A DNA stretch of 64,000 nucleotides from Bradymonas sp963697525 (GTDB taxonomy: Bacteria; Myxococcota_A; Bradymonadia; Bradymonadales; Bradymonadaceae): the NCBI GenBank assembly GCA_963697525.1, contig OY969087.1:4340001-4404000 (forward strand), in the 5' to 3' direction. The translations under genes and the position numbers were made by a program. This document shows, piece after piece, positions 17,625-25,117 of the stretch (position 1 is the first letter of the stretch; each line of letters begins with the position of its first letter). The notes beneath the pieces are model-generated. The model was not told where the DNA came from and ran no database searches. It was given only the letters and a program-made list of their open reading frames with translations.

Positions 17625-18286
17625 ATGGTGACTCCGTGCTGCTTGCTCGTATCGCTGATCGCCATCTGGCGCGGGAGCATGGGGCCCCTCGGGCGTACTT
17701 GGGTGAGCGCGGGCTGAACTTCGTCGATCGTGAAGCTTTTGACGTCGAATGAGCAGCCATCGGTGGCCATCACAGCGACCTGAAAGGGGCCGCCGACGGT
17801 TTGCGGCACGACGGTGAATTCGCCGGGGTTAGCGCCGGTTTTGAACTCGAGGTCGGGCGCCACGAACTTCAGCTCGACGCCGCTCGTCGTGCTGAGGTGG
17901 GCGGTCAGCGGGCCGCTTTCGACGCCGGCGATGAAGGTCTGGGCGGTGCCGGTGATGTCGGTGATAGTGATCGTGTTGTCGCATTTGGCCGCCGGCGGCG
18001 CGCAATACAGCGTGGTGCTGCCGGCGGCAATTTCCTCGTCGGAGAGCTCGCCGTTGTGGTCGGCGTCGACGCCCGAGACGATGCGGGTGCCTCCCGCGGC
18101 ACAATCAGCGCCCGGGGCGACCGACTGGGTTTCGACCAGCGAAATGGCTGCGGCCTCGCCGGGCTGGCCAGGCTCGCCCGCCGGCCCCGCCTCGCCGGGA
18201 CGGCCCTGGTCGCCGCCGCAGCCGGCGCCGGCGACGACGAAGAGACAAATCAGGCAGGTTCGAAGGGATAGAATTCTCATTTCCAT
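17621..18286 (-). CDS. Collagen-like (Gly-X-Y) lipoprotein with calcium-loop repeat, paralogue 2
   Basis: 221 residues: signal peptide with lipobox VAGAGC, then GDQGRPGEAGPAGEPGQPGE (a Gly-X-Y stretch). A short DUF7151-like repeat follows (LVETQSVAPGADCAAGGTRI then GVDADHNGELSDEEI, an EF-hand-like D-x-D-x-x-G loop). An Ig-like domain closes with GEFTVVPQTVGGPFQVAVMATDGCS. The protein should be anchored to a membrane surface with the Gly-X-Y rod projecting. I chose ATG 18286 (MEMRIL), since upstream codons lack a signal. The stop TGA overlaps the ATG of the downstream paralogue, indicating translational coupling. Confidence 0.8.
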   Translation of the reverse strand: MEMRILSLRTCLICLFVVAGAGCGGDQGRPGEAGPAGEPGQPGEAAAISLVETQSVAPGADCAAGGTRIVSGVDADHNGELSDEEIAAGSTTLYCAPPAAKCDNTITITDITGTAQTFIAGVESGPLTAHLSTTSGVELKFVAPDLEFKTGANPGEFTVVPQTVGGPFQVAVMATDGCSFDVKSFTIDEVQPALTQVRPRGPMLPRQMAISDTSKQHGVTI

Positions 18287-18332
18287 ACTCTCAGCGGCGA
18301 AAAGCAGACATTCTGCGTGAGCTTGCTCGACC

Positions 18333-18914
18333 TCAAGCACCGGCGACCGTCGCGATGGTCACGGTGGCCTGGTCGAACGAGCAGCCATTGGTGGCGACGA
18401 CGGTGATGAAAAACGGCCCGCCCTCGGTGAGCGGGGTGACCGTAAATTCCCCCACGTTCGCCCCGGCGGTGTAGTCGAAGTCTGGCCCCAGAAAGACCAG
18501 GCGGACATTGGTCGTCGTGCTCAACTCGACGGTAAGCGGCGAGCTTGGCTGGCCGACGACGAACGAGGCATCGGCGCCGTTGACGCCGTCGATGCTGACG
18601 ACTTCCGAGCACGCGGGCTGCGGCTCCACATTGCATTGGACGGTCGAGTTGCCGGCGGCGGCCTCGTCGGCCGACAGGTCGCCGCTGGCATCGGCGTCGA
18701 CGCCGGTCGTGATGCGCACCCCGCCGGCCGCACAATCCGGGCCGGGCTCGATGGCTTCGACATCGACGAGCGAGGTGGTGCCGGGCGCGCCGTTTTGGCC
18801 GGCCTCGCCGGCTGGTCCGGCTTCGCCGGGGGCGCCCTGTGAGTCGCCGCAGCCGGCGAACACCAGCGTGGCGATGAGCAGCGCGCCGATAGGCCACGAG
18901 TGCTTCTGTGTCAT
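18333..18914 (-). CDS. Collagen-like (Gly-X-Y) lipoprotein with calcium-loop repeat, paralogue 1
   Basis: 193 residues with the same plan as its two downstream paralogues: lipobox VFAGC, the Gly-X-Y segment GAPGEAGPAGEAGQNGAPG, the repeat LVDVEAIEPGPDCAAGGVRI with calcium-type loop GVDADASGDLSADEA, then the Ig-like domain (GEFTVTPLTEGGPFFITVVATNGCS). The start at 18914 is supported by GGAGAAG six bases upstream; the longer frame adds residues with no signal. It lies 46 bases upstream of paralogue 2 and 81 bases downstream of the 1455-residue gene. Confidence 0.82.
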   Translation of the reverse strand: MTQKHSWPIGALLIATLVFAGCGDSQGAPGEAGPAGEAGQNGAPGTTSLVDVEAIEPGPDCAAGGVRITTGVDADASGDLSADEAAAGNSTVQCNVEPQPACSEVVSIDGVNGADASFVVGQPSSPLTVELSTTTNVRLVFLGPDFDYTAGANVGEFTVTPLTEGGPFFITVVATNGCSFDQATVTIATVAGA

Positions 18915-18995
18915 CGAACTTCTCCGTGTAAGGGGCGCGATGGGCGAGGTCGCCCACCGCGCCAAGGGTGTATCGAGACGGGGGCGCCCGAGGGT

Positions 18996-21900
18996 TTACG
19001 GGCGGGCGACCGAGACGTAGTCGACGCGCAACAGCACGTCGTCGATATGGTCGAGGACCAGGCCGTTGCTGCCGTCCCGACTGATCAACGCAGCCGGGAT
19101 GAACAACGCGTAATCGCCGTACAGCCCGCGCGCGGCGAGCTCGCTGGTTTCGCCATTGGCGTATTGCGGGTCTTCGAGCGCGGCGCGGTCGACGCCGAAA
19201 AACGCCTGGATGCGCGCCCTGGAGAAGGCGTCGGGGCCGCGCTCGACGCCCCAGTCCGAGCCGACGTCTTCGCCGACGCCGGGCTCGCGGAACAGGTTGC
19301 GCGTCGGGCTGACCGAGGCGAGCTGGAAGGGCTGGCCTTCGGGCGCTTCGCCGCACCACTGGCTAAAGAAGGTGTTGCGCTTGAGCACGTCGAGGCGCAC
19401 GAACGAGGTGTCCGAGCCGTGGTACAAGTCGTCGCCCAACAGCGAGGCGTTGACCGACCAGAGCCGCTCGGCGCAGTCGGTCTTCGAGTAGATCGACACG
19501 CCGTTGGTCGGCAGCCCCAGAGCTTGCAGGGGCAACAGCGAGAAGGGGATGCGCTGGCCAACATAATCGCCCTGATCGTCGTACTGCGCGTAATGCTGGG
19601 AAGTGAGCAGCGCGTGGAACCGCTGCGCGGCGCTCATATGGCGCAGCTCCTCGGGCCAGTCGCTGCGATCGCCGACTTGCAAGATGTCGTCGCGCAGGCT
19701 GACCACGGCGCTGAGCTCGGCGGGCCGGCTGCCGGCGACGCTGCGGGTGCCCGAGGTCGTCCAGATCTCGTCGAGGATAGCTTGCAGGTCGTCGGGGACC
19801 TTCGCCTCATAGACCTTTTGGCGAAGCTCGGAGGAGACCTGGAACTCGTATTCGACGGCGCGCACGGCCAGGTAGGTTGCGCGGCGGGCGAGCTTGAAAT
19901 TGCGCGTGTACCTATTGATGCGCTCCGAATACCACGGGTCGCCGATGGCCGAGGGCACCGGGAATTGCTTCATCTTTTCGAGGTAGGCGTGCCCGTCGGC
20001 CCAGACCTGGGTGGCGTCGCCGATCTGAGCGTCGACCTCGGACTTGGCGCGCGCCAGGTCGAAGACGGCCTTGTCGACCGCGATGGCCGCGGCTCGCGCG
20101 CCCACCAACTGCTGCTTGGCGTCGTTGTGGCAGATATCGACCTCGGCGGTGTTTTCAATGCCCGAGATCTTGGAGTCGAAGTCGGATTGGACGTCGTCCA
20201 TTCGGGCCTGCAGGCCGATGCTCGTGACATTGGCAGCCGCTTCGATTCCGGCCGCCACGCAGGTGGCGCCGATCCCAATCGAAGACGCGATGGCAGCCCA
20301 GGGGGTGTCCTTGGAAGAACTCGCGGTGGCAGCGGCACAGTCTTTGACACCCGCGGCGGCCGTCGCAGCGCTGTCGGCGGCCGCCTTGCCGGCGCGCAGC
20401 TTATGCATGATCTCGCCGTGACGGTCGGATTCACGGGAAATATCGCCGTTTTTCTTCTCGAGCCGCAGGCAGGACTGTTCGGCGATATCATACGAGTCGA
20501 TATAGCCGGCGAATTGCGCGCGGGCCTGTTCGAGGTCTTGGGCCGCGGCGACGATGTCGAGGTAGGCTTCGCCCAGAGAGCCGCCCACGCAGCCGGGGGT
20601 GTCGAACGGCGAGCGCGGTGGCGGCACGTCGAGGCGCATCTGGGGGAATTGCTGCTGGCAGGCCGCCTTCGCCTGCTTCCACACGGGCAGGGCCGTGCGC
20701 GCCTCTGTGGGGATCGATAGGCGCAGCGTGCGCGCGTCGAGCGGGAGTTCGTCGACGTCGAATTTTGCGTCGCAGTGCAGGCACATTCGGGATGAATCGG
20801 CCGCGCACGTCTGGAATGACAGATAGCCGCTCGCCGAGGCGTCCGCCGAGGGCGCACACGCCGAGATGAAGTTGCGCACGTCCGCGTCGGCGAAGCCCTC
20901 GCCGCCGAGCATGGAGCTCTGCAGCGCGGAGGCCAGGCAGAAGCGTCCGTTGAGGTCATCGTCCGTCCAGCTATTCAGCCATGACTTCAGGTCGTAGGTG
21001 CACTCGGGGCTGGCAGTGATCACCGGACAGCGGGCGGCGTCGAAGACATCGCTGGAGACCAAGTCCTGGGAGGACGGGCCACAATAGTCATAGAGCTTGG
21101 CGTTGTACTCGTTGCGCACCTTCTCGAGCCACTGCGCGTCGCTTCGCTGGGCGCGCGCCTCGGCGACCTTGCGCTGGGTCTTGTCCACATAGGCCTGGCG
21201 GGCGTCTGCCAGTGCGTCCTGCGCCTTTTGGACCATCGTGGGCGCCCAGGCATCGGAGCCCGGGCCCACGCCGGCGATGAAGTCGCTGACCGCGGTGAAT
21301 CGGCTGCCCGCATCGGAGGCCTGCGACGAGCGAAAGTACAGCGGCAATTGACTGTCGGCGATGCCCAACGGGTTTTTGCCGTCGAGGATATTGTGAATGA
21401 GTTCAGACATTTTGGCGCTGGTGGCTTGCAGTCGAGTGCTGCTCAGCTCGTAGGTCGACTCCCAATCCAGTTGCGGGTTGGCGCGGCGAGCTCGGGCGTG
21501 CAGATCGGCGGCCAGCGCCAGGGCCACGAGGTTGCGCGACATGAAGTCGCCGATGACCTGCAGGCGCTGCTGGGCGGGCGTGGTATCCGGACGGGCGAGC
21601 ATGCGGTTCAATAGCTCGTTTTGGCGCACCAGCGTCGACAAGATGACGCTCGCCAGCGGGCGGCTCGCCGCATCCTTCGTGTCGAAATCGGTGTCGAAGA
21701 GATGGGCGCGGTAGTCGGGCTGGGCCAACACCGCCGCGGGCGTTTGGAGGACCTCGAAGAGGACATGCTGGGCCAACAAGACATCCCAGCCGTGCAACGT
21801 CTTGTCGAGCAGATCATCTTGGTCGATCTCCAATTGGGCGTTGTCGTCGGTGCCGGCCGTGATCGGGCCGATCATCCGCTCGACTTCGGCACTCTCACTT

Positions 21901-23363
21901 GCCAGGAAGGCGTGTAGGCTCAGCCAACGGCTCAACAGCCGCTGAACGTACGCAGACGCCTTGGCCTGATCGGCCGCCGAGAGGGCGACGCCCTGGCTTC
22001 TCTGCGCCTCGGTTTGCACCGCGAGCGCGGTCAACAGTCGGCCGACGTCGACGCAGGACTTGCTTCCGTAGAGTTCGGCGTAACCAGGCCATCCGGTGCC
22101 CGCTGCGTTGGACGGCGGGGGCTGGGCCAAGTCGTCCAGCTCACTGAGACATGTGGAGATGGCGTTGGCGAGCTTCCACTGGTCCGCGGTGGCGGTGTCG
22201 GCGAGTCGACGGTCGAAGTCGAACGACGCGCCGCGTCCCCCCCAGGCACAACTCAGATCGCCCAGGGCATCGCGGCCATCTCTTTGAAATAAACTGGCCT
22301 CGTAAGCTCCAGGTGGGGTTTGAGGGGAGAGGCAGGAGACTTTTTCGGCACAATCCGCCGTGATGTCGGGCATTGTGCATACACCGATGACCTTCATCTC
22401 CAGGGCGAGGCTGACGCGGTGCGAGGCGACGAAGCCGTCGTGGAACTGCAAATGGCCATTTTGGCGCCCCGAGTCCACGCTGTAATCGGTATTTTTAATG
22501 ACGCATCCGGTCGCCTGTTGCATTTGGCTGCAGGTGTCAAACGGGCCCGCGATGTCCCTGAAGGTGCCAACTGTGCCTCCGACGTAGTTTTGCACAGAGA
22601 AGTGCAGATCGCGGACGCGGCAGGGCACCGACCGGCCTTGGATGGCTGGGGCTAGCGAGTCGGCCATCGCGAAGCTATTGCTCCCGGTCCATTCGGCCCC
22701 GAGGGTATCGGTGAGAATGGTATCGATCGCAGTGTCGAGAGGACGGGGCAGCGTTCGCGGGTGACCGGACGTCAGCCCGTCCGGGGAGAACAACCCGTCG
22801 GTGATGTGCTGGACGAACCCGTTGTCGATGCCCCCGCAGACTGCCAGGTTCGCTGGGTCGGCGCCGAGCGCCCATCGTAGCGCCTGGGCGCCCGTCGGCT
22901 CGGCGATCGTCGTCTCGAACGCGCTCTCCCAGGGCGTAGGGCCGTCGAGGCGGCCGATTTGGTCGCCAGGAAGGCTCGCATCAGCCGGCAACGGCGGGGC
23001 GCTGCCGGTGGTGTCCGCGGTGCGATCGAGCACCAGGAGCCAGCGCACCGTGGGTTTGACCGGGGCGCCGGCACCCTCGTACGACTGGGTCAGCTCCAGC
23101 GACAGGGTCGGCCCGTCGGCCAGCACGCGCACCTTGGCGTCGACGGTGTCGCTCAACAGCGCGGTGGTCCGCCCGGCGACCGTCGTGGAGACGAAGGGGT
23201 GGACGGCAAAAGCCGCCGTGCCGTCGATGGTCGTGCCGGCCTGGTCGGCCACGTGCAGGGTGCCCACGAAGGTATCCCGGCTGCTCAGGCTATGAAATCG
23301 GTCGTCAATGGCGACGGTGAACGTATCGGCGCCGCTCATCCACACGGACGCAGCCACCGGCAT
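18996..23363 (-). CDS. Very large secreted protein of unknown function (probable continuation of the upstream lipoprotein)
   Basis: 1455 residues with no family I recognise. The N-terminal about 350 residues are beta-rich with scattered Cys (ADCAEKVSCLSPQ). The middle is alpha-helical, with long helices and coiled-coil-like heptads around 700-760 and 950-1230. A Cys-rich block (YDYCGPSS... CPVITASPEC... MCLHCDAKF) lies between. A hydrophobic alanine-rich stretch (about 1010-1060) could be membrane-active. It has no signal peptide of its own, and its frame stays open upstream of the ATG (DRDLDHLPEPPTDLS), which suggests it was split from the preceding lipoprotein by a frameshift. It leads into the three Gly-X-Y lipoproteins. 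Confidence 0.7.
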   Translation of the reverse strand: MPVAASVWMSGADTFTVAIDDRFHSLSSRDTFVGTLHVADQAGTTIDGTAAFAVHPFVSTTVAGRTTALLSDTVDAKVRVLADGPTLSLELTQSYEGAGAPVKPTVRWLLVLDRTADTTGSAPPLPADASLPGDQIGRLDGPTPWESAFETTIAEPTGAQALRWALGADPANLAVCGGIDNGFVQHITDGLFSPDGLTSGHPRTLPRPLDTAIDTILTDTLGAEWTGSNSFAMADSLAPAIQGRSVPCRVRDLHFSVQNYVGGTVGTFRDIAGPFDTCSQMQQATGCVIKNTDYSVDSGRQNGHLQFHDGFVASHRVSLALEMKVIGVCTMPDITADCAEKVSCLSPQTPPGAYEASLFQRDGRDALGDLSCAWGGRGASFDFDRRLADTATADQWKLANAISTCLSELDDLAQPPPSNAAGTGWPGYAELYGSKSCVDVGRLLTALAVQTEAQRSQGVALSAADQAKASAYVQRLLSRWLSLHAFLASESAEVERMIGPITAGTDDNAQLEIDQDDLLDKTLHGWDVLLAQHVLFEVLQTPAAVLAQPDYRAHLFDTDFDTKDAASRPLASVILSTLVRQNELLNRMLARPDTTPAQQRLQVIGDFMSRNLVALALAADLHARARRANPQLDWESTYELSSTRLQATSAKMSELIHNILDGKNPLGIADSQLPLYFRSSQASDAGSRFTAVSDFIAGVGPGSDAWAPTMVQKAQDALADARQAYVDKTQRKVAEARAQRSDAQWLEKVRNEYNAKLYDYCGPSSQDLVSSDVFDAARCPVITASPECTYDLKSWLNSWTDDDLNGRFCLASALQSSMLGGEGFADADVRNFISACAPSADASASGYLSFQTCAADSSRMCLHCDAKFDVDELPLDARTLRLSIPTEARTALPVWKQAKAACQQQFPQMRLDVPPPRSPFDTPGCVGGSLGEAYLDIVAAAQDLEQARAQFAGYIDSYDIAEQSCLRLEKKNGDISRESDRHGEIMHKLRAGKAAADSAATAAAGVKDCAAATASSSKDTPWAAIASSIGIGATCVAAGIEAAANVTSIGLQARMDDVQSDFDSKISGIENTAEVDICHNDAKQQLVGARAAAIAVDKAVFDLARAKSEVDAQIGDATQVWADGHAYLEKMKQFPVPSAIGDPWYSERINRYTRNFKLARRATYLAVRAVEYEFQVSSELRQKVYEAKVPDDLQAILDEIWTTSGTRSVAGSRPAELSAVVSLRDDILQVGDRSDWPEELRHMSAAQRFHALLTSQHYAQYDDQGDYVGQRIPFSLLPLQALGLPTNGVSIYSKTDCAERLWSVNASLLGDDLYHGSDTSFVRLDVLKRNTFFSQWCGEAPEGQPFQLASVSPTRNLFREPGVGEDVGSDWGVERGPDAFSRARIQAFFGVDRAALEDPQYANGETSELAARGLYGDYALFIPAALISRDGSNGLVLDHIDDVLLRVDYVSVARP

Positions 23364-23406
23364 GGAGAGGTCCGTGGGGGGCTCGGGCAGGTGGTCGAGA
23401 TCGCGG

Positions 23407-24120
23407 TCAGAAGCCCGCCCCGCTCAGGCGCATCGTTCCCTGGTAGCGTCCGGGAAGCGAGGCCACCGGATGCCGGTCGGCTTGGGCCTGCTCCGGTGAG
23501 GCCAAGGAAACCGTGTCCGTGTGGCCAGGCGCATAGACGGCCAGCTCGGCGACCGCGTCGGCAGCGATGGGCTCGCCTCGCCGCGAGATGGTGGTGCGAA
23601 AGACCTTCAGGCTGATCGTTGCGTCGGCGGACAAGTCCGTCAGCATGCACTCGTAGGTGAACTCGTGGGCGCCGGGACACAGCACCTTCGCGCCCTGATG
23701 GGCGTCGAGACGTGCGCGGGGCACGTCGACGCCACCGACGTGCAGCAAGATCTCGACGGCCGAATCATTCGGAAGCACCGCCTGATGCCGGTCGAAGCTG
23801 ATCCCCCCGCGTGGATTGCGCGACGGAGGTAAGAGCTGATCGGCTTGGTCCTTTTCCTGGCAGCGGCCGTAGGTGTCGCAGACCAGCCCGTCGGCGCAAT
23901 CCGCATCATTCGAGCACTGGGCGACGCACCTGCCGAGGTCGCAATAGCTGCCGCAAGGGCAACTGGCGTCCGTTTGACACGCGTCGTGACGAGCAATGAC
24001 AGCCTGGTCGGGCGTGCATTGGACGGCTGTGTGGGTCGGTTGCGACTCCGTAGGGGAGCCGCAGGCGGCCGCAAGAAATAGCGCCACGAGAAGCGCAAAC
24101 CAATATCTGAAGTGGTGCAT
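23407..24120 (-). CDS. Cys-rich lipoprotein, probable N-terminal part of the giant secreted protein
   Basis: 238 residues: signal peptide with lipobox LAAAC, then a Cys-rich block typical of myxobacterial surface proteins (CQTDASCPCGSYCDLGRC, CSNDADCADGLVCDTYGRC), then a beta-domain ending LPGRYQGTMRLSGAGF. It stops 43 bases before the ATG of the 1455-residue frame, and the other frame is open across the junction. Dropping one G from the GGGG run at 23415-23418 joins them into one lipoprotein of about 1,700 residues. A divergent LuxR-type gene lies upstream, with a palindrome between the two start sites. Confidence 0.75.
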   Translation of the reverse strand: MHHFRYWFALLVALFLAAACGSPTESQPTHTAVQCTPDQAVIARHDACQTDASCPCGSYCDLGRCVAQCSNDADCADGLVCDTYGRCQEKDQADQLLPPSRNPRGGISFDRHQAVLPNDSAVEILLHVGGVDVPRARLDAHQGAKVLCPGAHEFTYECMLTDLSADATISLKVFRTTISRRGEPIAADAVAELAVYAPGHTDTVSLASPEQAQADRHPVASLPGRYQGTMRLSGAGF

Positions 24121-24215
24121 CGAGGTTCCGTAAGGACTGCGCAGGGCCGCGCTGACTGTCGTTCTGCCGCGAGGTGAAAAAATATCTGATTTAGGTTAAT
24201 TGAAAGCGGACTTCT

Positions 24216-24241
24216 AACAACCTACGCATCGGTAGGTGGTT
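24216..24241. promoter_or_regulatory. Palindrome in the divergent promoter region (candidate operator)
   Basis: AACAACCTAC (24216-24225), six bases, GTAGGTGGTT (24232-24241): ten-base arms with a single mismatch. It lies in an AT-richer stretch between the secreted-protein locus and the LuxR-type gene. It has no adjacent T-run, which favours an operator over a terminator. No clear -35/-10 pair could be assigned. Confidence 0.45.
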
Positions 24242-24312
24242 AATTCGACCTCGCCACGCTGGTTCACCTTCAATCGGCCCAAGATGCCGTTTTGTGCAAA
24301 CGAACGAGTCTG

Positions 24313-25110
24313 ATGGATATCTCGACCGACCTCGATGCCTCCACCTGGATGACGATCGCGCGGACATGGCAGGCGCTGTCAGAAGTTCCGCCCGCCGAGC
24401 CCGACACCGCCCTCGAGCGGCTTTGGTCGGGATTGCAATCCCTCGTGGAGTTCGACGCTTGCTACGTCGTGCTCGCACAGCGCACGCAGCGCACTCGACG
24501 CGCCTATCTGCGCGGCTACGTCAACGGGTGGCTATTCGCCGAATTCTTTTACGGACCCGGCGACTGGGAACCGGTGTATCAGGAGGGCTTCGCCGACGAC
24601 TGGCACGAGCGGCTCGCCGAGGATCCTTGGCTGGTGCGTTTGACCGAGGGGGCGGGGTCGCATCGGACATTGCTGCGCGAGGATTTCTTCAGCGACGAAG
24701 AGTGGCAGGAGTATCTGCGCACGTCGCAATCGAGCCTCATCGGGACGACCGAGCGACTCAACAGCGTCTATAGCATCGATGACGACGCCGAGGTGTATCT
24801 GGGGTTTTTACGTCGGGGGGCGCAGCGTTTTGACGAGCGTGATCGCGCGGCGTCGCACGTACTTCACCTGGGGCTCGGGCCCCTGTGGCGGCGATTGTCC
24901 ATGAGCTACGGGTTGCTGGCGTTCCAAAACGTGTTGTCGCCGCGCGGGCGCGAGACGCTGTTGCTGTTGCTGGCGGGGCTCTCCGAGCCCGAGATCGCCG
25001 AGCATATGGAGCTGACGCGGGGCACGATCCACCAATACGTGGTCAATGTCTTTCGCAGCATGAACGTCAACAGCCGCGCGGAGTTGATGGCCCGCTGGAT
25101 GGGCATGTAG
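24313..25110 (+). CDS. LuxR/FixJ-type HTH transcriptional regulator
   Basis: 265 residues. The last about 60 form a LuxR-type helix-turn-helix: LSPRGRETLLLLLAGLSEPE, then IAEHMELTRGTIHQYVVNVFRSMNVNSRAEL. The N-terminal about 190 residues look like a ligand-sensing GAF/autoinducer-like domain (ACYVVLAQRTQRTRRAYLRG, FYGPGDWEPVYQEGF) but match no family I can name. No phosphoacceptor receiver domain is present. I took ATG 24313; a TTG at 24292 is possible. It is divergent from the lipoprotein locus and shares a palindromic intergenic region with it, so it may control that locus and itself (inference). Confidence 0.8.
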   Translation: MDISTDLDASTWMTIARTWQALSEVPPAEPDTALERLWSGLQSLVEFDACYVVLAQRTQRTRRAYLRGYVNGWLFAEFFYGPGDWEPVYQEGFADDWHERLAEDPWLVRLTEGAGSHRTLLREDFFSDEEWQEYLRTSQSSLIGTTERLNSVYSIDDDAEVYLGFLRRGAQRFDERDRAASHVLHLGLGPLWRRLSMSYGLLAFQNVLSPRGRETLLLLLAGLSEPEIAEHMELTRGTIHQYVVNVFRSMNVNSRAELMARWMGM

Positions 25111-25117
25111 GGAGCGC

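Noticed and set aside
18277..19359. Long minus-strand frame rich in Arg
   Set aside because: It runs in a second frame over the first Gly-X-Y lipoprotein and the C-terminus of the giant protein; composition and lack of motifs mark it as a shadow.
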